Shown here: positions 34,306 to 42,085 of the stretch, piece after piece | Position numbering within the stretch: the first letter of the stretch is position 1 | Layout of the letters: each line of letters begins with the position of its first letter | From: Pseudomonadota bacterium | GTDB taxonomy: Bacteria > Pseudomonadota > Alphaproteobacteria > Reyranellales > Reyranellaceae | NCBI GenBank assembly: GCA_018242505.1 | Contig: JAFEBU010000027.1 | Coordinates: 124,001 to 188,000, forward strand | Reading direction: 5' to 3' | DNA: 64,000 bases | Translations under genes and position numbers: made by a program | The notes under the pieces: generated by a model | The model's database searches: none | What the model saw: only the letters and a program-made list of their open reading frames with translations | What the model was told of the DNA's origin: nothing

Positions 34306-35469
34306 ATGTTCAAAGTGAGTGAAGAACACCAGATGCTGCGTGATCTGGTGAAGAAATTTGTGACGAACGAGCTCATCCCGCTCGAGAAGAACGTCCTCGA
34401 TCGTTTTGCCGCGGGGCAGCCGGCCGCGCTGTCCGACGAGGAGAACGCCAAGCTCTTCAAGCAGTGCAAGGATCTCGGCCTGTGGGCGCTCGACGTGCCG
34501 GAGGAGGTGGGTGGCGCCAACCTGCCCAACGTCGCGCTGGTCGGCGTCAACGAGGAGCTGGGCTATACGTGCGTGCCGTTCACCTTCCCGCCCGATTCGC
34601 CCAACCTGCACATGCTGCTGGCGACGGCCAATCCCGAGCAGCGCAGGAAATACCTCGAACCCTATGCGGCCGGCGAGACCGTGTCGGCCATCGCCATCTC
34701 CGAGCCCGGCGCCGGCGGAGACCCCGCAGGCATGAAGACCAAAGCGGTCAAGGACGGCGATCACTGGGTGATCAACGGCCGTAAGATATGGATCAGCCGC
34801 ATCGCCCGCGCCGATTTCACGATCGTCATGGCCGTGACCGATCCCAATCTCGGCTCGCGCGGCGGCATCACTGCCTTCCTGGTCGACAAGGGCACGCCGG
34901 GCCTGGTCGTGGCGCGCGCCATCCCGATGTTGGCCGGCCAGCGTACTTACGAGGTCGTGTTCGAGGATTGCCGCGTGCACGAGAGCCAGGTGCTGGGCCG
35001 CATCGGCGCCGGTTTCGCGCCGATGCAGCTTCGGCTCACCGTGCGTCGCCTGCAGATGGGGTCGTGGTGCATCGGCATGGCGCAACGCGCGCTCGACATG
35101 CTGTGCGCCCATGCCAACCAGCGCGTGACCTTCGGCCAGAAGCTCGCCGACCGTCAGGCAATCCAGTGGTGGGCAGCCGATGCGGCAACCAAGCTGCATG
35201 CATGTCGCCTCATGGTGATGGACGCCGCGGTGAAGCAGGACGAGGGCCGCGACGTGCGTATGGAGGCCTCGATGATCAAGGTCTTCGCCACCGAGATGGC
35301 GACCGAAGTGATCGACCATGCGCAGCAGGCCTTCGGCGCCATGGGCGTGACGCAGGAGCTACCGCTGTCGATGATGGCGCAGAAGGTGCGCACCATGCGC
35401 GTCTACGAGGGGCCGTCCGAAGTCCATCGCATGGTGATCGCGCGGCGCCTGATGGGCGCGGCGCGCTGA
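34306..35469 (+). CDS. Acyl-CoA dehydrogenase family protein
   Basis: 387-residue FAD-dependent acyl-CoA dehydrogenase. AIAISEPGAGGDPAGMKT is the FAD/substrate loop, RVTFGQKLADRQAIQWWAAD the helical core, and VYEGPSEVHRMVIARRLMG the C-terminal signature with the likely catalytic Glu. It introduces an alpha-beta double bond in an acyl-CoA and passes electrons to ETF. It follows the binding protein by nine bases, hinting at catabolism of an imported acid. Confidence 0.9.
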   Translation: MFKVSEEHQMLRDLVKKFVTNELIPLEKNVLDRFAAGQPAALSDEENAKLFKQCKDLGLWALDVPEEVGGANLPNVALVGVNEELGYTCVPFTFPPDSPNLHMLLATANPEQRRKYLEPYAAGETVSAIAISEPGAGGDPAGMKTKAVKDGDHWVINGRKIWISRIARADFTIVMAVTDPNLGSRGGITAFLVDKGTPGLVVARAIPMLAGQRTYEVVFEDCRVHESQVLGRIGAGFAPMQLRLTVRRLQMGSWCIGMAQRALDMLCAHANQRVTFGQKLADRQAIQWWAADAATKLHACRLMVMDAAVKQDEGRDVRMEASMIKVFATEMATEVIDHAQQAFGAMGVTQELPLSMMAQKVRTMRVYEGPSEVHRMVIARRLMGAAR

Positions 35470-35534
35470 GGTGCGTTGACATTCAGGCCAATGCAGGTTG
35501 ATCCTTTTTCACTCAACTCACGGAGCTACGTCTC

Positions 35535-36083
35535 ATGACCTACACGCTCGACGATTTCGTCAAGGACGCGCAGAAGGCCCTCAGGGCCCAGAATGGACCG
35601 TCGGGTCGCGGTGAGGTACGCGTGCTCCTGGAGAAGCTGCTGGCCAACAGGCAGTTCGTCGACCAGGCGGTGGGAGCCGATGCCCCCCTGGGGACGCGCA
35701 AGCTCTACGAGGACAAGGATCTCGGCTTCGTCGTGCTGGCGCATTGCAACGCCAAGCCGCACAAGAGCCCGCCGCACGATCACGGCAGCTCGTGGGCGGT
35801 CTACGGCCAGGCGATCAAGTACACCGACATGAGCGAGTATCGTCGCGTCGATCCTGGCACCGGTGCAGGCGAAGCGAAGCTCGAGCACGTCAGGAGCTAC
35901 CGCCTGGAGCCCGGCCATGCCGGCGTCTACGACGTGGGCGCCATCCACGCCATCGACTATCCTGAAGGCAGCCGCTTCGTGCGCGTGACCGGGCGCGATC
36001 TCGATTATGTCCAGCGGTTGAAGTTCGATACGACCGCCGGCAAGGCGATCACCATCGAGAGCGCGACTGCGGGCTCGGCGTAG
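35535..36083 (+). CDS. Cupin-type metal-binding protein (cysteine-dioxygenase-like)
   Basis: 182-residue double-stranded beta-helix protein. KSPPHDHGSSWAVYGQAIKY carries the HxH metal motif, and YDVGAIHAIDYPEGSRFVRV the third His, as in cysteine dioxygenase-like predicted metal enzymes. The N-terminal helices resemble those proteins too. CACGGAG precedes the ATG at 35535. Substrate not known; thiol or small-acid dioxygenation is a guess. Confidence 0.7.
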   Translation: MTYTLDDFVKDAQKALRAQNGPSGRGEVRVLLEKLLANRQFVDQAVGADAPLGTRKLYEDKDLGFVVLAHCNAKPHKSPPHDHGSSWAVYGQAIKYTDMSEYRRVDPGTGAGEAKLEHVRSYRLEPGHAGVYDVGAIHAIDYPEGSRFVRVTGRDLDYVQRLKFDTTAGKAITIESATAGSA

Positions 36084-36095
36084 GCGGCGCGTCCG

Positions 36096-37499
36096 CTACT
36101 TAGCGAAATCTTCGGCAGCGACGGCGAAATTCAGATTCTGGCCGACCTTCAGATAGAAGGTCGTGATGCCGAGCAGATGGCCTTCGGCGTCGAACAGGCC
36201 GCCGCCGGAGGAGCCCTGGGAGATCGCGGCAGTGGTCTGGACCAGGCGCCGGTCGTCGAGCGTGCGCTTGGACGAGACGATGCCCTCTGCAACCGTGAGT
36301 TCGAGACCCTGCGGCGTGCCGATCGTGATCGCGCGCTCGCCGACCTTGATGTCGTCATAGGGCCGGACGGCCACCCATTTGGCCAGCGGTGCCTCGGCCC
36401 GCAAGACGCAGCGATCGGCCTTCTCGTTGACCGAAACGACGCTCGCCGACAGCTGCTTCTTGTCGTGGGAGATGGTGACGCGCTCCTTGTCCTTCACGAC
36501 ATGGCAGTTGGTCAGCAGCTCGCGTTCGCTGATGGCCACGGCCGAGCCCAACCGTTCACCGGCGTCGACCTTGTAGACGGCGGCAGACGCCCTGTCGAAA
36601 ACCTGCTCGACACTGAGATTGCCCTCACCGCGCGTTTCGCGCTTGATCTCGCCGGTCTTGCCGGCATCATCGGTCTTCGCCGGCGACTTCGCGTCCGCCT
36701 TGGGAGGGCCCGAGATCGAGGCGACGTAGAAATCGCCGGCCGTCGGCGTCGGCGGCTCGATCTTGGGCTGCGCCAGCGACGTCGGGTTGAAGTTGTGGGC
36801 AATGCGCAGGCTATCGGCCATGGCCGAGAACAGAAGTTCCTGCTGGGCGACCTGGTTGCCGGGAATGTCGATTTCCGCCAAGACGGCGCCCGATGTGCCG
36901 CAACGTGCGTACAGGTAGTCGATCTGTCCGCTGCCTGCTTTGGCGGCCACGGCGAACCCGCCGGCATAGTAGGCTTGAAAGAAGGGACGCGCGAAACGCA
37001 GCACTCTCAAGTAGGTCTGAACCATCCTCGTGCAATTCAGGTCGCCGTATTGCACCGAGATAGTGTACCCGACGCTGCCCTCGAATTTGTAAAGGAGGGT
37101 GCCATCGGTGGGACGCGCCGCCACGAACTTCACGAGCTTGGTCGGCACACCGATCGAAAAGCCGATCGACTTGTCTTCGAGAGTGGTCCAGCCGAAAGCG
37201 TCACGCTGTTTCGCTCCCTCGGCCAGCAGTTCCGATTCCTGCTCGTCCTGCAGTTTTCCCGCGCTGGGGTAACCCTTCGACTTCTGCCAGCTCTGGACGG
37301 CATCGCGGAAGATCGTGATCGCATCGCCGCCGTTCATGATGCTGAAGTGACCGGTCCAGATCAGCGCACGACGGAGCTCGTCGCCAGTGATCTTGGCGGC
37401 GGGGAGCTCCTGGGCGGAGGCGCCGGCGGCGGACAGCAGCGCCAGACTGCCGGCGAGGGCGCAGAAGACGGGCCGAACGGCAGCGGGGATCGAAGGCAC
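36096..37499 (-). CDS. Trypsin-like serine protease (S1C-like) with N-terminal extension
   Basis: 467-residue exported protein. Residues 1-30 form a Sec signal cleaved after GASAQ. Residues 30-270 are an uncharacterised domain with paired Cys. The last 180 residues are a trypsin fold with His in LLTNCHVVKD, Asp in KADRCVLRAE and Ser in SQGSSGGGLFD. There is no PDZ domain, so it is not a standard DegP. I start at the GTG at 37499 with AGGAGGAG nine bases upstream. Periplasmic stress protease is the likely role. Confidence 0.82.
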   Translation of the reverse strand: MPSIPAAVRPVFCALAGSLALLSAAGASAQELPAAKITGDELRRALIWTGHFSIMNGGDAITIFRDAVQSWQKSKGYPSAGKLQDEQESELLAEGAKQRDAFGWTTLEDKSIGFSIGVPTKLVKFVAARPTDGTLLYKFEGSVGYTISVQYGDLNCTRMVQTYLRVLRFARPFFQAYYAGGFAVAAKAGSGQIDYLYARCGTSGAVLAEIDIPGNQVAQQELLFSAMADSLRIAHNFNPTSLAQPKIEPPTPTAGDFYVASISGPPKADAKSPAKTDDAGKTGEIKRETRGEGNLSVEQVFDRASAAVYKVDAGERLGSAVAISERELLTNCHVVKDKERVTISHDKKQLSASVVSVNEKADRCVLRAEAPLAKWVAVRPYDDIKVGERAITIGTPQGLELTVAEGIVSSKRTLDDRRLVQTTAAISQGSSGGGLFDAEGHLLGITTFYLKVGQNLNFAVAAEDFAK

Positions 37500-37507
37500 G
37501 ATGAGTG

Positions 37508-37535
37508 CTCCTCCTGCCGCGCATAATCGCGGCAG
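37508..37535 (-). promoter_or_regulatory. Hairpin abutting the ribosome binding site of the S1C protease gene
   Basis: CTGCCGCG (37514-37521) and CGCGGCAG (37528-37535) form an eight-pair stem around CATAAT. On the minus-strand mRNA it ends two bases inside the AGGAGGAG site (37515-37508) of the protease gene. It might modulate ribosome access or be a terminator of something upstream. Sequence-only inference. Confidence 0.35.
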
Positions 37536-37686
37536 AGGCGCCTTCGGCCAACGATCCTTCTGTATCAATCGCTTCCGGTTGCGACCACTGCCGAAGCGTC
37601 GTCGATATGAAAATCACGCGCCCGTCTGTGAAGGCTGCGGATCGCGGTAGCGACATCCCCGCAGCCCCCGGCGGATCGACCCGGCA

Positions 37687-38373
37687 TCATTGCATCCGGG
37701 CGGCTGCCTCGGCATTGGCCTTGCGCCGGCTCTCGAGCAGCGGCGCCAGCCGCTCACGAAGGCGCTGCACGCGCTCGGCTCCGGCTTTCTCCGGCGAACC
37801 CGAATCGAACGGTGGCTGCGGATCGTATTCCAGCATGAGCTGGATTGACCTGGCCACGTCCTCTCCGGCCAGCTCGGCCGCCACGGTGAGGCCGAAATCG
37901 ATGCCCGCGGTCACGCCGCCACCCGAGATGCGATTGCGGTCGCGCACCACACGCTCGGCCACGGGAATGGCGCCAAAATCCTTTAGCATGTCCCGCCATG
38001 CCCAATGACAGGCCGCACGGTAGCCCTTCAGCAGGCCGGCGGCGCCCAGCACCAGCGATCCGGTGCAGACCGAAGTCACATAGCGCGCGCCGGCCGCCTG
38101 CTTGCGCAGGAAATCGAGCGTCTCGGGATCGCCCATCAGCGCGACCTGACCGCCGCCGCCCGGCACGCAGATCACGTCGAGCGGCGGGCAGTCCGCGAAG
38201 CTGGTCGTGGGCACGATTGAAAAGCCGGCGTCGGTCGGCACCAGATCCCGCGTCTTCCAGATCATGTGCAGGGTGGCGTCTGGGACGCGCGACAGGACCT
38301 GTGCGGGACCGGTGGCATCGAGCTGCGTGACGTTGGGGTAGAGCAGGATGCCGATGTTCAGTGCTGCGGCCAT
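37687..38373 (-). CDS. DJ-1/PfpI family protein (isonitrile hydratase-like)
   Basis: 228-residue DJ-1/PfpI-fold enzyme. The nucleophilic Cys is in YVTSVCTGSLVLGAAG, followed by ACHWAWRDML, as in isonitrile hydratase (InhA of Pseudomonas). IGILLYPNVTQLDATGPAQ at the N terminus is also the InhA/AraC-accessory pattern. It is divergent from a GlxA-type regulator across an 83-base region with a strong dyad, suggesting it is the regulated target. True substrate unknown. Confidence 0.82.
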   Translation of the reverse strand: MAAALNIGILLYPNVTQLDATGPAQVLSRVPDATLHMIWKTRDLVPTDAGFSIVPTTSFADCPPLDVICVPGGGGQVALMGDPETLDFLRKQAAGARYVTSVCTGSLVLGAAGLLKGYRAACHWAWRDMLKDFGAIPVAERVVRDRNRISGGGVTAGIDFGLTVAAELAGEDVARSIQLMLEYDPQPPFDSGSPEKAGAERVQRLRERLAPLLESRRKANAEAAARMQ

Positions 38374-38419
38374 GGCGGTCTCCGTGATGAGGACAGCTCG
38401 TTTCTACGCGTCGGACGCC

Positions 38420-38456
38420 CTGGCAGAAATGACAAAGATCATTTATTCTCTGCCAG
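38420..38456. promoter_or_regulatory. Dyad operator between the divergent DJ-1-fold genes
   Basis: CTGGCAGA (38420-38427) and TCTGCCAG (38449-38456) form perfect arms. Inside them AAATGA (38427-38432) and TCATTT (38439-38444) form a second nested dyad. The right arm ends directly at the ATG at 38457. The position in the shared intergenic region and the length fit an AraC/GlxA autoregulatory operator. Confidence 0.5.
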
Positions 38457-39413
38457 ATGGCATTGCGCCCGCACCGAATCTTCATTCTGGCCTATGACGG
38501 CTGCCAGCTCCTCGACGTCACCGGCCCCGCCGCCGTGTTCGGCGCGGTCAACGAGGCGGTGCGACGGCAAGTCTATGACCTTGCGATCGTCTCGCCCGAT
38601 GGCGGCCCGGTCACCACCAACAGCGGCGTTGCGATCCAGGCCCGCCGCTTCGGCGGCCAGCCCGACACGCTTCTGGTCGCGGGCGGCTCGCGTGGCTTGC
38701 CGGCAGTGACGGCACGCATCGACCTCAGACGGTGGCTGCGGCGCGTGGCGCCACGTGCTGTTCGCTACGGCTCCGTCTGCACCGGCGCCTTCGTGTTGGC
38801 GGCCGCAGGCCTGCTCGACGGCAGGCGGGTGGCGACGCACTGGGCAAGCTGCAGCAAGCTGGCGCAGCACTATCCGGCCCTATCGGTCGATGCCGACGCG
38901 CTCTATGTCGTCGATGGCAAGGTCTGGACCTCGGCCGGCGTCACCACCGGCATCGACATGGCTTTGGCGCTGGTCGAGGTCGATCATGGTGCTGCCATGG
39001 CGAACCTGATTGCCCGCCACTTCGTGCTCTATGCGCGCCGGCCGGGCTACCAATCTCAATTCAGCCCGCTCCTGCAGGCCCAGACCAAGGCGGAAGCGCC
39101 GTTCGCCGACCTCATTGAATGGATGCAGTCGCATCTCGATGCGCCACTCGACGTGCCGGCGCTCGCACGCCGGGTCGGACTGAGCGAGCGGACTTTCTAT
39201 CGCAAGTTCACCGAGGCGACAGGCAAAACACCGGCGCAGTTCGTCGAGCGCCTGCGGCTGGAGGCGGCACGCACGTTGCTGGCCAGGAATCTGCCGCTGA
39301 AGGTGATCGCCGGCCGTGTCGGTCTCGGCTCCTCGGCGCGGCTCGGCGCGGCCTTCGAGCGCGGCTTCGGCATGGCGCCGTCGCTGTTTCGGGAGATGCA
39401 TCGGGCGGCGTGA
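38457..39413 (+). CDS. GlxA family AraC-type transcriptional regulator
   Basis: 318-residue regulator with an N-terminal DJ-1/PfpI-like domain (FILAYDGCQLLDVTGPAAVF, VCTGAFVLAAAGLLDGR) and a C-terminal AraC HTH pair (ALARRVGLSERTFYRKFTEA, then GRVGLGSSARLGAAFERGFG). The ATG at 38457 abuts the dyad, so translation starts at the very edge of the operator and the transcript could be nearly leaderless. It probably senses a metabolite with the DJ-1 domain and controls the divergent DJ-1 enzyme. Confidence 0.87.
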   Translation: MALRPHRIFILAYDGCQLLDVTGPAAVFGAVNEAVRRQVYDLAIVSPDGGPVTTNSGVAIQARRFGGQPDTLLVAGGSRGLPAVTARIDLRRWLRRVAPRAVRYGSVCTGAFVLAAAGLLDGRRVATHWASCSKLAQHYPALSVDADALYVVDGKVWTSAGVTTGIDMALALVEVDHGAAMANLIARHFVLYARRPGYQSQFSPLLQAQTKAEAPFADLIEWMQSHLDAPLDVPALARRVGLSERTFYRKFTEATGKTPAQFVERLRLEAARTLLARNLPLKVIAGRVGLGSSARLGAAFERGFGMAPSLFREMHRAA

Positions 39414-39629
39414 TCACATGCCGCCGCGGCCTCGACGGTTATCGCACGACGACGTTCCATCTCGTCGGTAGCTGCCTGTTCGGGTTGGGGCTGCAGGCGC
39501 AAGCTCGAGGATCAGGATGGCAAGGGAGATCAGCGGCAGAAGAGGCGTGGGCCCTGGCGCGATCGGGGAAGGCTGCGTCATTCCCTTCCGAGCACTACGA
39601 GATCGGCAGACATGCGTGAGGACTGACCC

Positions 39630-39761
39630 TCAGGCCGCTGTCTCCACGGCGGTACGGTGATTGTATTGCATCCGTTCCAGTGACTTGTCGCCGTCCACGG
39701 TCGTGACGCAGCCGCTCGCAGCGCCGGCCAGGAGGAGCAGGGGAAGAAGCTTCCGGAGCAT
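39630..39761 (-). CDS. Small lipoprotein
   Basis: 43-residue lipoprotein: MLRKLLPLLLLAGAASGC is a lipid signal with lipobox AASGC (Cys18), followed by a short hydrophilic tail ending YNHRTAVETAA. Start at 39761, five bases after the end of the DHA2 transporter on the same strand, so probably cotranscribed. Function unknown; similar tiny lipoproteins occur beside transporters. Confidence 0.6.
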   Translation of the reverse strand: MLRKLLPLLLLAGAASGCVTTVDGDKSLERMQYNHRTAVETAA

Positions 39762-39765
39762 GTCG

Positions 39766-41187
39766 CTACCGCTGCAATCGCATGCGCATACTGCCGATCG
39801 CCAACGCCGTGCCGGCGAAACCCGCGGCCAGCCAGAGGGCCGCATGGGCAGCGGTCGCCGCTTCTGTACCGCCCAACGAGAAATCGAACAGGCCGAAGAT
39901 CAAGGCCACAAGTGCCGCGCCCATGGTCTGGCCGAGCGTGCGCGTGGTCGCAATGATGCCGCCTGCGCTGCCGCTGCGATCGCGCGGCACGGCGTTTATC
40001 ATCAATCGATTGTTGGGCGCGGCAAAGATACCGAAGCCCGCGCCGCACAACATCAAGCGCCACATGATATCGGCTGTCGAAGGATGCTCCGGCAGGAGCG
40101 CCGAGAGCACGAGCCCGAGCGTCATGCTGCTGAGGCCAATCGCGCCGAGCACACCTGCATGATAGCGATCGGCGAGGCGGCCCGCGAAGGGCGCGATGGC
40201 GGCAAGTGCGGCGGGCCAGGCGGTGAGCAAGATTCCGGTATCGGTGGCGTCGCGTCCGAGCACGGTGTGGAAGAAGAACGGCAGGCTGATGTAGGCAAGG
40301 CCCTGCGCCACGAAGGTGCAGCTCGACGTCGTGATCGAGAGCGAGAAGAGCGGTCGCTTGAAGATGTCGATCGGCATCATCGGATGGGCAAGCCGGGTCT
40401 GTCGCCACACGAAGAGGATGCCCAGCACTGCAGCGCCACCCATCTCTGCCAGGATGACCGTCCGTGAATGGCCATGTGCCATGCCGTCGATGCCGAAGAT
40501 CAGGAGGCCGAAGGTCGTTCCTGACAGGATCGCCGAAAGAATGTCGAACGGATGATGTGCATGAGTCGTGCGCGGCAGGTAGCGCTCACCCAGGAAGAAC
40601 GACACGAGGCCGAGCGGGATGTAGACCGCGAACAGGATCGGCCACGACCAGATGGTGAGGAGCACGGCGCCGAGGCTGGGACCGGCGGCGAGCGTGGTCG
40701 CCACCACCGTGGTATTGAAGCCGAGCCCGCGTCCCAGCATGTTGCGCGGATAGATGGCGCGTACCAGCGCCGGCTGGATGGCCATCAGGCCGGCCGAGCC
40801 CAGCCCTTGAAGGGTCCGGGCGGCAAGCAGCCAGCCAAGCGAGGGGGCGAGCGTGCAGCCGACCGAGGCGATGCAGAAGAGCAGCAGGCCGGCGCGATAG
40901 ACATGGCGATAGCCGACGATGTCGCCCAGCGCCGCGAGCGGCAACAGGGACACCATCTGCGCGATCTGGCTGGCGTTCACGATCCAGATCGAGGTCCCGG
41001 CCGAAATATCGAGGTCCTGCGCGATATAGGGCAGCGCGAGGTTGGTCATGGAGTTGCTGAGCACCGCCATCGAAAGGCCGATGGTGATGGTGGCAACCGC
41101 AAGGAAGCGCGGCCGGCCGGGAGGTAGGCCGTCAGGAGAAGCTTGGATCGACGTGACGGGCGGAGCGACGGATGTCGAGTAGGGCAT
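39766..41187 (-). CDS. MFS transporter, DHA2 (EmrB/QacA-like) family
   Basis: 473-residue drug:H+ antiporter-type permease with about 14 hydrophobic segments. Motif C-like PSLGAVLLTIWSWPILF lies near the middle, and PLAALGDIVGYRHVYRAGLL is the motif A region. It probably exports hydrophobic compounds. It starts at 41187, four bases downstream of the TauD-type dioxygenase stop, so dioxygenase, transporter and small lipoprotein are one operon. Confidence 0.86.
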   Translation of the reverse strand: MPYSTSVAPPVTSIQASPDGLPPGRPRFLAVATITIGLSMAVLSNSMTNLALPYIAQDLDISAGTSIWIVNASQIAQMVSLLPLAALGDIVGYRHVYRAGLLLFCIASVGCTLAPSLGWLLAARTLQGLGSAGLMAIQPALVRAIYPRNMLGRGLGFNTTVVATTLAAGPSLGAVLLTIWSWPILFAVYIPLGLVSFFLGERYLPRTTHAHHPFDILSAILSGTTFGLLIFGIDGMAHGHSRTVILAEMGGAAVLGILFVWRQTRLAHPMMPIDIFKRPLFSLSITTSSCTFVAQGLAYISLPFFFHTVLGRDATDTGILLTAWPAALAAIAPFAGRLADRYHAGVLGAIGLSSMTLGLVLSALLPEHPSTADIMWRLMLCGAGFGIFAAPNNRLMINAVPRDRSGSAGGIIATTRTLGQTMGAALVALIFGLFDFSLGGTEAATAAHAALWLAAGFAGTALAIGSMRMRLQR

Positions 41188-41190
41188 CGC

Positions 41191-42066
41191 CTATTGCATC
41201 ACCGTCGGTGCATCGCCGCCGATGGTCGTGCGTTGCATCAGGCGTTTGTGCTTCACCGCGTCGTAGTGGGTGGCGCGGTGCAGGACGGCGCGATTGTCCC
41301 AGACGATCGCATCGCCCTCGCGCCAGGCATGCGAGAGCCGGAACTCGGGTTGATCGGCGCGCGCCGTCAGTTCGGCCAGCAGCGCCTCACCAGTCTCGCG
41401 CGGCCAGCCGACGATGAAGCCCGCGTGCGCGCCGATATAGAGCGCGCGCCGGCCGTTGATCGGATTGTCGCGGAACAGCCGCTGCTTCACCGGTGGCAGC
41501 TCGCTCAGCGCCTTGGCGCTGAGGATGCCCTTCTGGACGCGGTTGCGCGAATATTCCAGCGCATGCTCGGCGATCAGCGGCTCGATCGTCGCCTGCAGGG
41601 CCGGCGGCAGCGCGGCCCACGCCGCGCGCATGCACAGGAATTCCGTGTTGCCGCCCTCTGGCGGGCAAACGCGCGCGGTCAGGAGGGAGCAGAGCGAGGG
41701 AATGCGCTTGAACGAGGAGTCCGAGTGCCAGAAGTAGTTGGCCTTCTGGTAGATCATCCGCATGTCGTCGGGCGGGATCGGCTCGCCGGTCAGGATGTCG
41801 AGGTTCGATTGCCGCGCAAACTTGGTCCCGGCGGCGGGATTGGCGCTGCCGGTCGTCTCGAGTGGGCCGAAATACTCGCTGAATTGGATCTGCTTTTCGT
41901 CATCCATCGGCTGGTCGCGAAAGAGGAGCACGGAATGTTCCTCGAACGCCGCACGAATCGGGCCAAACTCGCGCGGGCTGAGGGGGCGAGTGATATCGAT
42001 ACCCGAGATCTCCGCACCGAAGAGCGGATGCAGCTTCCTGACGGTGATCGGCCCGGTGTTGCGCAT
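41191..42066 (-). CDS. TauD/TfdA family dioxygenase
   Basis: 291-residue Fe(II)/2-oxoglutarate oxygenase. GAEISGIDITRPLS is the family N terminus. The metal site is HxD in FWHSDSSF and the late His in VLHRATHYD. The 2-oxoglutarate Arg is in KRLMQRTTI. Such enzymes release sulfite, phenols or 2-hydroxy acids from substrates such as taurine or phenoxyacetates; which one applies cannot be told. It lies 19 bases downstream of a serine hydrolase on the same strand. Confidence 0.88.
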   Translation of the reverse strand: MRNTGPITVRKLHPLFGAEISGIDITRPLSPREFGPIRAAFEEHSVLLFRDQPMDDEKQIQFSEYFGPLETTGSANPAAGTKFARQSNLDILTGEPIPPDDMRMIYQKANYFWHSDSSFKRIPSLCSLLTARVCPPEGGNTEFLCMRAAWAALPPALQATIEPLIAEHALEYSRNRVQKGILSAKALSELPPVKQRLFRDNPINGRRALYIGAHAGFIVGWPRETGEALLAELTARADQPEFRLSHAWREGDAIVWDNRAVLHRATHYDAVKHKRLMQRTTIGGDAPTVMQ

Positions 42067-42085
42067 TCGCGTTGCTCCGCGTTGT

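Noticed and set aside
36177-37526. 449-residue plus-strand frame opposite the trypsin-like protease
   Set aside because: Antisense shadow; the minus-strand protease has signal peptide and catalytic triad.
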